A stretch of 58,529 nucleotides of DNA from Fimbriiglobus sp. (GTDB lineage Bacteria > Planctomycetota > Planctomycetia > Gemmatales > Gemmataceae), in contig JANYHV010000185.1 in the NCBI GenBank assembly GCA_025362195.1, positions 1 through 58,529 on the forward strand, written 5' to 3'. This document shows positions 8,854 through 18,113 of this stretch, piece by piece (positions within the stretch are counted from its first letter, which is position 1; each line of letters starts with the position of its first letter). Below the pieces are notes generated by a model, which did not search any database, was not told the origin of the DNA, and was given only the letters and a program-made list of their open reading frames with translations. The position numbers and the translations under genes were made by a program.

Positions 8854-9981
8854 CTACGATAACACGACGGACGTTAGCCGGCAAGCTAATTTTGCGGCTG
8901 TCACGTAGAAAAAGCGGAAATTCTTTTCCGCCGCCGCCCGCCGGGCCAATTCTTCGTGAAAATCGACCATCGGCTCGCCTAAGAGTACCACCTGATTCGG
9001 CTCGTTGACGCCGTGGGTGTGCAATTTCACAATCACTCCCGCCGGGTCGGTCGGGTGCTGCACGCCGGCCCGCAGCCACAAGTCGAGCCGCTCCTTCGAC
9101 GGCGGCTGGCTCTTTTGCAAGTCGCCGTTCTCGATACCGGGCAGCACGCCGAACTTTCGCTGCGACCAGTCGAGCACCAGCGGCCCCTGGATCATTAGCA
9201 GGCCCCGCTCGGGTTTCGGACCTTGGCCGACCGGCACGCCCGCGTCGTGAGACTTGGCCCGGCCTGGCCGGCCGACAGCCCAATAGATGCTATTGATGGT
9301 CCGCGTCTGCGTCTCGCTCGGGGCCGACGGCATCGTGAAGTCGGCGTAGCAGCCGGTCTCGACGAGCACGTCGAGTTCGTTATCGACGCCGCACCACCGG
9401 CCGTCCGACCGCGAGTTGTCGAGGGCCCAGTTGCCGTGGATGAACCCGTAGGTGATTTGTCCCGTGGCCGGGTCCCGCCGCAACAGGCCGTGGCGGTCGT
9501 GCAGGGCGGTCTTGAAGCCGACGATCTTGTCGCGGAAGCCGTCGGCCGTGTCGTGGTCGTGGTGCAGGTGGATCTCCACGTCCCCGTAGCCGCGGCGGCA
9601 CAGCCCGGCGACCATTTCGACGAGTTCGGGTTCGTACTCGTCCTGGGGGTAGAAAAAGGTGTGTTGCGGCGGGGTGCCGGCCGTGTCGCGGAAGCGGTCG
9701 AAGAGGGCAGGGTACTTGTCCACCCACTCCTGGACGCGGGCGCGGGCCTTGGCCATCGGCACGCCGCCGCGGCGCGGTTCGTAGTGGTCGCAAACGGCGA
9801 GGTAGACGGTGACCGGCTCGCCCGGCAGGCGGTCGCGGCGGAGGTGCCGGGTGCGGAGGTACGGCAGCAGCCAGCGGTGCAGGCCCTTGCGGCGAAGCCC
9901 GGCGTAGCCGACGCCCACGGCGACCAGTCCCGTCCCGGCCGTCGTCGCGGCGAATCCGGCGGCCAGTTCGGCCCCGGTCAC
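8854..9981 (-). CDS. Polysaccharide deacetylase-like (NodB-type) protein
   Basis: A 375-residue protein with an N-terminal hydrophobic segment (residues about 8-28). Motifs that recall the metal-dependent NodB/CE4 barrel include VYLAVCDHYEP, HTFFYPQDEYEP, DVEIHLHHDHDT and YGFIHGNWALDNS. These His/Asp-rich strands could hold the metal, but the canonical order of CE4 motifs is not obvious, so this is a divergent member at best. Such enzymes remove N-acetyl groups from extracellular polysaccharide. Its start overlaps the end of the upstream glycosyltransferase by four bases, so the two are translationally coupled and the product probably acts on the EPS made by this locus. It could instead be a glycoside hydrolase-like barrel. 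Confidence 0.55.
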   Translation of the reverse strand: MTGAELAAGFAATTAGTGLVAVGVGYAGLRRKGLHRWLLPYLRTRHLRRDRLPGEPVTVYLAVCDHYEPRRGGVPMAKARARVQEWVDKYPALFDRFRDTAGTPPQHTFFYPQDEYEPELVEMVAGLCRRGYGDVEIHLHHDHDTADGFRDKIVGFKTALHDRHGLLRRDPATGQITYGFIHGNWALDNSRSDGRWCGVDNELDVLVETGCYADFTMPSAPSETQTRTINSIYWAVGRPGRAKSHDAGVPVGQGPKPERGLLMIQGPLVLDWSQRKFGVLPGIENGDLQKSQPPSKERLDLWLRAGVQHPTDPAGVIVKLHTHGVNEPNQVVLLGEPMVDFHEELARRAAAEKNFRFFYVTAAKLACRLTSVVLS

Positions 9982-11300
9982 GACGCCTGCCGCACCGGCT
10001 GGCGGTCCTCACCGGGCGTGCGCGGCCGGGCGGCGGGCAAGGTCTCGACGAGTTCGGTCAGGGGGGCGTACCGGTCGGTGTCCGGAGAAGCCAGGCTGAC
10101 GCCGCGGCGGGTGCGGGTCCAGGCGCTGTTCTGCCGGCCGCGGACCCACCGCCAGAAGCCGACGGCGAGCGCGGCGTTCATCGACGTGAACATCGCCGGC
10201 AGGCGGAGCAGCTTGAACACCTTCGGCCGCGCCGGCAGCATCCCGGCCATCAGCGACGACAGGTAGAACCCGACCTGGAGCGCGAGCGACAGCGCGGCCC
10301 ACGGCAAGTGGTACACGTTGCCGATGTACGGCATGCACAGCCCGACCCAGAGTAGGTTGCCCAGGAGCGCGAAGATCAGCAGGAACGGGCTGGCCCAGCG
10401 GAGGAGCTTGTGGTTGACGAAGGCGAAGGCCAGCCAGCCGTGCCGGGGGTGGGTCAGGCCGCGGAGCAGGCCGATGGCCTGGAAGCCGCCCGCCCCGATC
10501 CGGGCGCGGCGCTGGAACTCGCAGGCGATCGACGACGGCGTCTCCTCGGTGGCGACGGCCCCCTTGTCGTACACGATCTTGCACCCGGTCTCCTGGCGGG
10601 CGAGCAGCGGGAGGACGAAGTCGTCCACGATCGTGTCCGCGGGGATCGGCCGGAAGGCCGACTTGCGGACGGCGTAGATGCCGCCGTTCGACCCGAGGAG
10701 TGCCCCCAACCGGCTCTCGCACAGCTTGAGGAAGGTCTCGTACTTCCAGTAGACGCCGTCCACGTTGCGGCCGTTGACGGGGTCGGTCAGCACGAGCTTG
10801 CCGCAGACCACGCCGACGGCCGGGTCAACGAACCAGGCGGCGAGCTTGCGGGCGGCGTCCGGGTCGGTGAGCGTGTTGGCGTCCGAGAGCATGACGACTT
10901 CGCCGGTACACTCCGGGATCATCTCGTTGAGGACGGACGACTTGCCCCGGCGGGCCTCGAAGTCGCGCAGGCGGACGCCGCGCGAGGCGAACTCGCGGAC
11001 GATGTCGGCCGTGTCGTCGGTGCTGCCGTCCGACGCGATGAGGATTTCGAGCTTGCCGGCCGGGTAGTCCATCGCCAGCGCGTTGCGGACGCGCTCCTCG
11101 ATGTGGCCGGCCTCGTTAAAGGCGGCGATGAGCAGGCTCAACCGGGGCAGGTCGTCGTCCGCGACCACCGGCCGGACCGGCGGCCGGCCGAAGAGGCGCG
11201 ACAGCACCCAGATGACCACCGGGTAGCCGACGTAGGCGTACCCGACCACGAAAAGTGCGCCGGCAATGGTGTAGCCGAGGGCGATGGCGAGGGTGGGCAT
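9978..11300 (-). CDS. Membrane glycosyltransferase, family 2 (cellulose synthase-like)
   Basis: A 440-residue protein. An N-terminal membrane helix (IALGYTIAGALFVVGYAYVG) is followed by a GT-A domain: LSLLIAAFNEAGHIEERV, the nucleotide-binding ASDGSTDD, a DAN metal-binding motif in VVMLSDANTL, acceptor-site TEET and a QRRAR motif near that of processive enzymes. Three or four membrane helices follow (FLLIFALLGNLLWVGLCMPY and later). This layout suits synthesis of a chain at the inner membrane from nucleotide sugars. It overlaps the deacetylase-like gene by four bases. A synthase-deacetylase pair recalls the PgaC/PgaB arrangement for poly-N-acetylglucosamine, but identity of the sugar cannot be read from the sequence. 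Confidence 0.85.
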   Translation of the reverse strand: MPTLAIALGYTIAGALFVVGYAYVGYPVVIWVLSRLFGRPPVRPVVADDDLPRLSLLIAAFNEAGHIEERVRNALAMDYPAGKLEILIASDGSTDDTADIVREFASRGVRLRDFEARRGKSSVLNEMIPECTGEVVMLSDANTLTDPDAARKLAAWFVDPAVGVVCGKLVLTDPVNGRNVDGVYWKYETFLKLCESRLGALLGSNGGIYAVRKSAFRPIPADTIVDDFVLPLLARQETGCKIVYDKGAVATEETPSSIACEFQRRARIGAGGFQAIGLLRGLTHPRHGWLAFAFVNHKLLRWASPFLLIFALLGNLLWVGLCMPYIGNVYHLPWAALSLALQVGFYLSSLMAGMLPARPKVFKLLRLPAMFTSMNAALAVGFWRWVRGRQNSAWTRTRRGVSLASPDTDRYAPLTELVETLPAARPRTPGEDRQPVRQAS

Positions 11301-11508
11301 GGCACGGTGTCCGTCGGGAGGGCAGATGATCGGGCGTTCGACGCCTGGCCGGGTGAGAGTAAGTCACACGATGACAGTAACACGGCAAACCAGGAGTCGG
11401 GCCGGATTTCTGGCGGGATTGTTAGGGAACTTGCGGGAGTGGGGCAGCCCGCCTACGATCCAAGGCACTGCCTAATGTAGAAGATGTTCCCGGGTGTGGG
11501 AAGCAAAT

Positions 11509-12051
11509 TCATCCGACCGAATCAAATTTCATTCCCGAGACGCGAACGACTTTAGCGGGGATGCCCACCGCCGTCGCGTGGTCCGGGATGTCGGTCAGGA
11601 CGACGGCGTTCGCTCCGATCTTGGCTCCGGTGCCGATCCGCACGGCCCCGAGAATTTTCGCGCCAGCCCCCACGAAGACATCGTCCCCCAAGACTGGAGA
11701 CTGCCGGCGTTCCGCGCCGATCGTCACCTGGTGTTCGAGGCGGATATTCGCCCCACCGCGCACGGTGCCGTTGATCACGACGCCGCCGCAGTGAATGAGG
11801 ACGAACCCCGGGCCGAACTCGGCCCCGCGGCCGATGATGCAGTCGCAGAAAATCGCGTTGACGCGGTTGAACAGCATCTCCAGGGGGGTGAGCCGCCAGC
11901 GGCGGGCGGCTTGCATGAGGCGGTACCAGACCATCGCCGGCGTTCCGTCGGTGAGCAACACCTTCAAGACGGCCGTGCGGTCGATTCGTTCGTAGTTCCA
12001 CGCCGCTTTCGCCCGCAAGTCGGCGAGGATGAGCCGCACAGTGGTCGTCAC
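11509..12051 (-). CDS. Serine O-acetyltransferase-like left-handed beta-helix protein
   Basis: A 180-residue protein with an N-terminal helical part and hexapeptide repeats: AEFGPGFVLIHCGGVVINGT, ANIRLEHQVTIG, DDVFVGAGAKILGAVRIG and TDIPDHATAVGIPAKVV. The order matches serine acetyltransferase (CysE/EpsC type), which uses acetyl-CoA. It is shorter than enteric CysE. Since it sits inside an EPS locus, it may instead acetylate a sugar. The stop is 208 bases upstream of the next gene's start, so coupling to that gene is weak, and it lies 46 bases after the dehydrogenase gene on the same strand. Confidence 0.8.
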   Translation of the reverse strand: MTTTVRLILADLRAKAAWNYERIDRTAVLKVLLTDGTPAMVWYRLMQAARRWRLTPLEMLFNRVNAIFCDCIIGRGAEFGPGFVLIHCGGVVINGTVRGGANIRLEHQVTIGAERRQSPVLGDDVFVGAGAKILGAVRIGTGAKIGANAVVLTDIPDHATAVGIPAKVVRVSGMKFDSVG

Positions 12052-12097
12052 GGCACATCTCGATGGGCGGCGGGTCGGACTGGGGAATGATCGGGGG

Positions 12098-13393
12098 TCA
12101 ACCCGGGGCGGGCGGTTCGACCCGGGCGAGGTCTTTGCGTAAGTCGATGATCGGCCCGCGGAAGTGGCCGGCCCAGTCGAACTCGTTCGCCACGTCCGTA
12201 CCGAGGAGCAGCAAGTCGGCGTGGTCCAGGGCCATCGCCGGTTGGGGCACGAGTAGCCCGGCGAGGTGCGGCAGGTGGCGGTCGATGTAGGCCAGGTTGC
12301 GCCCGCGGAGGCGGCCGAGCATGACGTTCGGGTCGTAGATTTTCACCCCGCAGCCCCACCCGAGCAGGGCCTCGACGACGTCCACCATCGGGCTTTCGCG
12401 GAGGTCGTCCGTGCCCGCCTTGAAGCTCAGCCCGACCAGCCCGATGCGGCGCGCCCCGGTCTCGCGGACGAGTTTCATGGCGCGCTTCAAATGCGACTCG
12501 TTGGACGGCAACACGGCGGCCAGGAGGTTGACCCGGAGGGCTTGTTGCTCGGCGAACCGGGTCAGGGCGCGGAGGTCTTTGGGCAGGCACGACCCCCCGA
12601 ACGCGAAGCCCGGCCGCAGGTACGCCGCGGACACGTTCAACTTCGTGTCGCGGCAGACGAGGTCCATGACCCCGTGCCCGTCCGCCCCGAACGCCCTCGC
12701 CAGGCTGCCGACCTCGTTGGCGAACGCGACTTTGACCGCGTGGAAGGCGTTGCACGCGTACTTGACCAGCGACGCGGTCCGCGTGCCGGTGACCAGCTTT
12801 TCGCCGGCGACGGCGTGGTACAGCGCGAGGACCGGGGCCGCGTCCGCCGCCGAGTCGGCCCCGACCAACACGTAGGGCGGGTGGTAGTAGTCGCGGACGG
12901 CCGAACTCTCGCGGAGGAACTCGGGGTTGTTGCACAGCACCAGCCCCGGGCCGGTCGGCCGCCCGGCCGCCGCTTCCAGGGCCGGCCGCAGGCGGTCTTC
13001 GAGGATGCCCGGCAGGATGGTGGAGCGGACGACGACGTGGTACGCCTTGCCGGCCGCCTTGACCGCCGCGCCGATCGCCCGGACGACCGCCTCGACCCCG
13101 TCCGCGCTGACGCTCCCGTCGTCGGCCGACGGCGTCCCGACCGCGATCAGGGCGATGTCCGACGCCGCGACCGCGTCGTTCACGTCCGTCGTGGCCCGCA
13201 GCCGGCCGGCGGCGACCTGGGCTTTCAGCAGGTCGTCCAGGCCCGGCTCGCTGACGGGGGACGCGCCGGCGTTGAGTTCCGCGACCTTGGCCGGGTCGAT
13301 GTCCACGCCGACGACGGCGTGCCCGTCCTGGCCCAGGCAGGCGGCCGTGACCGCCCCGACGTAACCGATGCCGAAGACCGCGACGCGCTGCAT
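12098..13393 (-). CDS. UDP-glucose/GDP-mannose 6-dehydrogenase family protein (AlgD-like)
   Basis: A 431-residue enzyme with an N-terminal Rossmann fold (VAVFGIGYVGAVTAACLG), the catalytic cysteine in PGFAFGGSCLPKDLRAL, and the C-terminal substrate domain (GLSFKAGTDDLRESPMVDVV). It would oxidise a nucleotide sugar to its uronic acid with two NAD+, giving acidic residues for the EPS. The PGFAFGGSCLPKD wording is closer to GDP-mannose dehydrogenases such as AlgD than to typical UDP-glucose enzymes, but substrate cannot be decided by eye. The ATG at 13393 places MQRVAVFGIGYVG at the N-terminus as in the family; the 84-residue extension of the ORF track is read-through from the adjacent frame. 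Confidence 0.92.
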   Translation of the reverse strand: MQRVAVFGIGYVGAVTAACLGQDGHAVVGVDIDPAKVAELNAGASPVSEPGLDDLLKAQVAAGRLRATTDVNDAVAASDIALIAVGTPSADDGSVSADGVEAVVRAIGAAVKAAGKAYHVVVRSTILPGILEDRLRPALEAAAGRPTGPGLVLCNNPEFLRESSAVRDYYHPPYVLVGADSAADAAPVLALYHAVAGEKLVTGTRTASLVKYACNAFHAVKVAFANEVGSLARAFGADGHGVMDLVCRDTKLNVSAAYLRPGFAFGGSCLPKDLRALTRFAEQQALRVNLLAAVLPSNESHLKRAMKLVRETGARRIGLVGLSFKAGTDDLRESPMVDVVEALLGWGCGVKIYDPNVMLGRLRGRNLAYIDRHLPHLAGLLVPQPAMALDHADLLLLGTDVANEFDWAGHFRGPIIDLRKDLARVEPPAPG

Positions 13394-13409
13394 GGAGTTC
13401 CCGTCCGAA

Positions 13410-14648
13410 TTAAACCGCCGCGGGACCGGACCGGTGCGCGACCACGCCCCGGCAGACGGCCTCGAACTGTCGGGCCACCGGCTCGCTCCCGCACGACTGC
13501 CGGACGAACGCGTCGGCCGCCCGGCCGAGGACCCGCCGGGATTCGGCGGACCCGAGCAACGCGACGACGGCCGCCGCGAAGGCGGCCGGGTCGTCCGCTC
13601 TGATATAGTGCTCGCCCGAGACGATCGGCAACCCTTCCGCTCCAATCCCCGTGCTGACGACCGGGCGACCGGTGGCCATGGCCTCGTAAATCTTCAGCCG
13701 CGTGCCCCCGCCGACGAGGAGCGGGACGACGACGACCGCGGCCGCGGCCAGGTGCGGCCGCACGTCCGGGACGCCCCCGACGACCGTCACCCCGGCGACC
13801 GAGGCCAGGCCGCGGACCTCGGCCGGCGGGTTCCGCCCGACGACGTGGAAGGCCGCCCCCGGGTGCGCCGCCCGGACCGCCGGCCACACCTCGCGGACGA
13901 ACCACCGCACCCCGTCCTGGTTCGGCATCCAGTCCATCGACCCGAGGAACAGCACCCGCCCGGGGACTTCTTCGGCGGTGCCCGGGCGGAAGAATTCTTC
14001 GTCCACGGCCGTGCCGATCGCGTGGACGTGGCCCCACCCGTAGTCCCGCGCGAACAGGGCCTTGTCCGGCTCGCTCACGGCGACCACGGCGTCGAAGTGG
14101 CCGCCGCACGACCGCTCGAACCGGACCATCTTCCGCCACTGCCCGCGCATGTACCGCCGCTTCAAAATGCCGCCCGCCACGTCCGCGTGCCGCTTCAAGA
14201 TTTGCGCCTCGACGTTGTGCTGGAACAGCACGCTCGCCGGCCCGGGCAGCCCGATCGTGTGCCGGGCCATGACGATCGTGTCGCAGACCAGCACGTCGAA
14301 CGGCTCGCCGGCCAGGAGTTCGGCGACCTTCGCCCGGACCCGCGGGTCGTAGTTCCGGCTGACCGTGAACGGGTACTCCGAGACGAGGTTCCGGACCGCC
14401 TCGGCGTAGAAGCGCGCCCCGCCCCGCCCGGAACTTTCCCCGGGGACGAGTTCGCACCGCAGCCCCAGGCCCGCCATTTCGGGCAGGTGGGCCTCTTCCC
14501 CGGCCCGCAGGTTGGCGACGTAGGTCACGTCGTGCCACTTCGCCAGGTGCTTCAGCAAGTTCAGCACGCGGATCTTCCCGCCGGTGTCCCGCGGGAAGAG
14601 GATCTGCTTGTGCAAGAACAGGATTTTCAACCGCGCAGTCGGTGCCAA
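13410..14648 (-). CDS. Glycosyltransferase family 4, PEP-CTERM/EpsH1-associated type
   Basis: A 412-residue GT-B enzyme. It begins LKILFLHKQILFPRDTGGKI, typical of the sugar transferases that accompany exosortase/EPS loci (the TIGR03087 type). The donor domain has VVVVPLLVGGGTRLKIYEAM followed by ATGRPVVSTGIGAEGL. It should add one sugar to a lipid-linked intermediate on the cytoplasmic face. It is separated from the dehydrogenase by only 16 bases, so the uronic acid made there may be the donor. The match to an exosortase-associated family supports linkage of this whole cluster to the exosortase at its other end. Confidence 0.87.
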   Translation of the reverse strand: MAPTARLKILFLHKQILFPRDTGGKIRVLNLLKHLAKWHDVTYVANLRAGEEAHLPEMAGLGLRCELVPGESSGRGGARFYAEAVRNLVSEYPFTVSRNYDPRVRAKVAELLAGEPFDVLVCDTIVMARHTIGLPGPASVLFQHNVEAQILKRHADVAGGILKRRYMRGQWRKMVRFERSCGGHFDAVVAVSEPDKALFARDYGWGHVHAIGTAVDEEFFRPGTAEEVPGRVLFLGSMDWMPNQDGVRWFVREVWPAVRAAHPGAAFHVVGRNPPAEVRGLASVAGVTVVGGVPDVRPHLAAAAVVVVPLLVGGGTRLKIYEAMATGRPVVSTGIGAEGLPIVSGEHYIRADDPAAFAAAVVALLGSAESRRVLGRAADAFVRQSCGSEPVARQFEAVCRGVVAHRSGPAAV

Positions 14649-14699
14649 GCGAAGTCCTCAGTGCTCTCTCGAAGGGTGCCCACCGGTCCACGCGGGCGG

Positions 14700-15875
14700 T
14701 CAGTCGCGCCGCGGTCCCTGCCGCGCGACCCGCAACAGGCCCGCTTCCAGTTCATCGACCGCCGCCGCGCGCGACTTGGGGGGCGGCAGGTCGGCGGGGT
14801 CGGGCCGGCCGGCGGCGAGGGCGTCGGCGAGTGCCGCGGCCAGCGCCGCGGGGTTGTCGGGCGGCACGAGCCGGCGCGAGGCGTGGCCGGGCATCTCGGG
14901 GATGCCGCCGACCCGGGTGGCGACCCACGGGGTGCCGCACGCGCCCGCTTCGAGCAGCACGTTCGGCACGCCCTCGGACCGGCTCGGCAGCACGAACAGG
15001 TCGGCCGCCCGGTACCAGTCCGGCAGCGCGGCTTGCGGCAGCGACCCCAGGAACGTCACGCGGTCGGCGACGCCGAGTTCCCCCGCCAGCCGCGCGAGCG
15101 GGGCGCGCTCCGGCCCCGCGCCGACGACGACCAGGCGGGCCGGCGACTTCAACGACGCGAGCGCCCGCACCAGCACGTCGATGCCCTTCACAGCCACCAG
15201 GTTGCCGACGAACAGCAGCACCGGCGCGGCCGGCCACCCGCCGGGGAGGTCCACCGCCGCCCGGGCCGATTGTCGGTCGCCGGGGTGGAAGATGTGCGGA
15301 TCGACGCCGTCGTAAATCACCGCCACGCGGTCCGCCGGCACGCCCAGGCCGACGACCCGGTCGCGCAAGTCCCCGCTCACGGCGATCACGCCGTCGGCCC
15401 CAGTCAGTGCCTCGGCCGTGCGGCGGCGGCGGGTCGGGAACTGGTCGAGCAACTTGACATCCGACCCGTGGACTTGCACGACGACCGGCAGGTCCGCGCG
15501 GCGGGCGAGCCGCACCGCCGCCCAGCCGTCGGGGTAGGCCCACGGGGCGAACACGACGTCCGGCGCGAACTCGTCAACGGCCCGGCGGAACGCGCCGCGG
15601 ACCGACGCGGCGAAGCAGTGGCCGTACAGGCCGCGGCCGACTTTCGGCGGGAAGTAGTACCGCGGGTGCTCGACCGCCAGGCCGTCCAGGGTGACCGCCC
15701 GGGCGACGCGGCCGGTGCCGGCGCGGGCCAGCGCCAACTCGTCGGTCCAGGCGACCGGCGCGATCACCCGGAGCGGGTGCCGCAAGCCCAGCAGCCGCAG
15801 TTGGTGGCGGTTGAACGGCGCGCGGTGCGGCTGCAACGGGTTCGGGTACAGGTTCGTGACGGCCAGGACTCTCAT
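14700..15875 (-). CDS. Glycosyltransferase family 4
   Basis: A 391-residue GT-B enzyme starting MRVLAVTNLYPNPLQPHRAP, with acceptor-side VVVQVHGSDVKL and donor-side VLLFVGNLVAVKGIDVLVRA, VVVGAGPERAPLARL and LFVLPSRSEGVPNVLLEAGA (the EX7E-like region). The ATG at 15875 overlaps the preceding gene by four bases, which decides it over the longer ORF start at 15947. It is expected to transfer a sugar with retention of configuration during EPS repeat assembly. Donor and acceptor are unknown. Confidence 0.88.
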   Translation of the reverse strand: MRVLAVTNLYPNPLQPHRAPFNRHQLRLLGLRHPLRVIAPVAWTDELALARAGTGRVARAVTLDGLAVEHPRYYFPPKVGRGLYGHCFAASVRGAFRRAVDEFAPDVVFAPWAYPDGWAAVRLARRADLPVVVQVHGSDVKLLDQFPTRRRRTAEALTGADGVIAVSGDLRDRVVGLGVPADRVAVIYDGVDPHIFHPGDRQSARAAVDLPGGWPAAPVLLFVGNLVAVKGIDVLVRALASLKSPARLVVVGAGPERAPLARLAGELGVADRVTFLGSLPQAALPDWYRAADLFVLPSRSEGVPNVLLEAGACGTPWVATRVGGIPEMPGHASRRLVPPDNPAALAAALADALAAGRPDPADLPPPKSRAAAVDELEAGLLRVARQGPRRD

Positions 15876-16990
15876 CGCGGCGTGCCGGCTCCGGTCTGGC
15901 GGTAAATCGCGGCGTACCGGTCGGCGATGCGGTCGAGCGTGTAGCACGCCTCGACCGCCGTCCGGCCCGCCGCTCCGAGCGACGCCCGGACGGTTGCGTT
16001 AGTGTACAGCCGGGCCAGAGCGTCGGCGAAGTTCCGCGGATTCCCGAACGGCACGAGCAGCCCGGTGACGCCGTCGGTGACCACGTCCGGCAGGCCGCCG
16101 ACGGCCGTCACGACCGCCGGCTTGCCCGCCGCCCAGGCTTCGAGCAGCGACACCGGAAAGCCCTCCGACCGGCTGGTCAAAGCGAACGCGTCGAACGCCG
16201 GGTAATAGTGCTCCGGCGCGGCCTGGTAGCCGGCGAAGCGGACGACCGGCGTGAGTTGCAACTCGTCCGCGAGGGTCACCAGCCGCGCCCGCTCCGGGCC
16301 GTCGCCGACGAGCAGTAAGTACACGTCCGGCCGCGACGCCCGCAACTCGGCGACCGCCCGCAAGAGCAGGTCGTAGCGCTTGACCTCGTTCAACCGGCCG
16401 ACGGAGCCGACGACGAACGCCCCGGCGGGGATGCCGAGTTCCGCCCGTAGCGCCGTGCCGCCGTCGCCCGGTTCGGGGAGCGTGACGCCGTTGGCGACGA
16501 CCTCGGGCGAGCGCACCGTGCGGTAGCGGCCGACGGCGGCGGCGATCTCGGGGGTGACGCAGCAGAAGTGGCCGATGTCCCGGGCCGTGCGGGCGTAGAC
16601 CCAGCGCAACTTCAGGCGTGCGAGCGGCCCCGCGGCGCGGGCGAAGGCGTTGCCGTGCTCGGTGTGGACGACGGGCACGCCGAGCCGCCGGGCCGCCGGG
16701 GCGACGACCCCGGCCGCGCCGATTTGGTGCGTGTGGACGACGCCCGGTCGCATCGTGCTGAGGGCCGCTTCAACCCGGAGGTGCGCCGCCGCCCGGCCGA
16801 TACTGTCCGCGTTTAAGCAGGCGACGGTAACGCCGAGCGCCTCGGCGTCCGCCGCGAGGTGCCCCGGGCGATCGACGGTCAAGACCGCCACCGGGTCGCC
16901 GCGCCGCCGGCCGACGCGGGCTAGGTCGAGGACGATGCGCTCCAACCCGCCGACGTCCAGCGAGAGGACGGCGTGAACGACCCGCGTCAC
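15872..16990 (-). CDS. Glycosyltransferase family 4 (GTG start)
   Basis: A 372-residue GT-B enzyme: VVHAVLSLDVGGLERIVLDL at the N-terminus, then VVHTHQIGAAGVVAP, VGSVGRLNEVKRYDLLLRAV and FALTSRSEGFPVSLLEAWAA. The track merges this frame with upstream read-through. I place the start at the GTG at 16990, because it gives the family N-terminus and overlaps the stop of the preceding gene by four bases (GTGA). Probable EPS sugar transferase; donor unknown. Confidence 0.87.
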   Translation of the reverse strand: MTRVVHAVLSLDVGGLERIVLDLARVGRRRGDPVAVLTVDRPGHLAADAEALGVTVACLNADSIGRAAAHLRVEAALSTMRPGVVHTHQIGAAGVVAPAARRLGVPVVHTEHGNAFARAAGPLARLKLRWVYARTARDIGHFCCVTPEIAAAVGRYRTVRSPEVVANGVTLPEPGDGGTALRAELGIPAGAFVVGSVGRLNEVKRYDLLLRAVAELRASRPDVYLLLVGDGPERARLVTLADELQLTPVVRFAGYQAAPEHYYPAFDAFALTSRSEGFPVSLLEAWAAGKPAVVTAVGGLPDVVTDGVTGLLVPFGNPRNFADALARLYTNATVRASLGAAGRTAVEACYTLDRIADRYAAIYRQTGAGTPR

Positions 16991-17994
16991 GGCCCGCCCC
17001 CGGTCAGCACGAAGTCCGCGACGACCGGGCGGTGCGCCGACCCGACGTCCGGCCCGACCCAGCAGTCCCGGCACTCCCACGGCGGGGCGAACAGGACGTG
17101 GTCGATGCGGACGGCGGCGCGGTGCGTCGTCATCGTGAACCCGAACCCGGTGCCGCCGGCCGAGAAAGCGTTGCCGTAGGCGGCCCAGTCGCGGCGGTAG
17201 ACGCGGCTCTCCGGGGGCGTGTTGAAGTCCCCCGCGAGGAGCAAATCGCCCGCCCCGGCCGCCCACTCGTGGACCCGGGCCGAGGCGTCCGCCCGGACGG
17301 TCGAGTCGTGGTCGAGCTGCCCGCCGGCCCCCGGCGCGGCGTGCATCGCCGCCGCCAGGCCGTTCCGCGGCGTCGGCAAATGGACGCTGGTCACCATCAC
17401 CGCGCCGTACTGCGGCGTGTCGAAGCGGAACCGCGCCGCCCCCCGGCCCGGCCCGAACTCCGGCCGGAAGAAGTCTTCGACGAACTCGACGGGGTGCGGC
17501 GACGCCGCCCGCATCGACCCCCGGCCGGCCACGACCCACCCGTCCGGCACGTCGTCCGGTTGCCCGAACGACCCGGCGTCCTGGACGAGCAGCACGTCCG
17601 GCCGCGTTTCTTCCAGGAACGCCTCGAAGGCCGCTTTGTTCAGCCGCTTGGCGTCCGCGTTCAACGTGACCACCCGCAGGCAGCCCGCCCCGGTCCCGCC
17701 CCCGAGCACCGGCCCGAGGCTCACGGTCAGCCCCGCGAACGGCACCAACGCCACCCCCAGCGCGACCACCCCGGCCGCCACCCCGACGCGACTCCGCACG
17801 CCGGCCGCCCCCGCGACGACGGCGACCGCCGGCACGGCCAGCCACCAGCGCGGCCCGAACAGCAGCAGCGTCGCCGGCCACCACAAATCCCCGGCCGCCC
17901 AGAGCAGCAGCGTCAACGCCACCGTGAGCACGAGGAACGCCCCCGCCCCGCGGCCGGCCCACTTGCGCCGGAGGTCGAATCGGTCCGGGGTCAC
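16987..17994 (-). CDS. Membrane-anchored endonuclease/exonuclease/phosphatase-family protein
   Basis: A 335-residue protein with about three N-terminal membrane helices (residues about 17-95) and a C-terminal EEP-fold domain. Visible motifs are RVVTLNADAKRLNK, LLAGDFNTPPESRVYR (the GDFN metal/catalytic motif), RIDHVLF and GSAHRPVVADF. In this fold they mark a Mg-dependent hydrolase of phosphodiester or phosphomonoester bonds. Membrane attachment and a place between glycosyltransferase genes suggest a lipid or polysaccharide phosphate substrate rather than DNA, but this is inference. It overlaps the downstream glycosyltransferase by four bases. Confidence 0.85.
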   Translation of the reverse strand: MTPDRFDLRRKWAGRGAGAFLVLTVALTLLLWAAGDLWWPATLLLFGPRWWLAVPAVAVVAGAAGVRSRVGVAAGVVALGVALVPFAGLTVSLGPVLGGGTGAGCLRVVTLNADAKRLNKAAFEAFLEETRPDVLLVQDAGSFGQPDDVPDGWVVAGRGSMRAASPHPVEFVEDFFRPEFGPGRGAARFRFDTPQYGAVMVTSVHLPTPRNGLAAAMHAAPGAGGQLDHDSTVRADASARVHEWAAGAGDLLLAGDFNTPPESRVYRRDWAAYGNAFSAGGTGFGFTMTTHRAAVRIDHVLFAPPWECRDCWVGPDVGSAHRPVVADFVLTGGGP

Positions 17995-18113
17995 GGGGCG
18001 TCTCGGGGAGGGGTCGGGCGGTCCTGGGCACTGACGCGGTCGTGATTACCAGGCTAAGCCCGGCCGCACAACGCCGCTCGAGTCGTCCCGCCCGACGGCC
18101 GGCGGCGCGGCCG

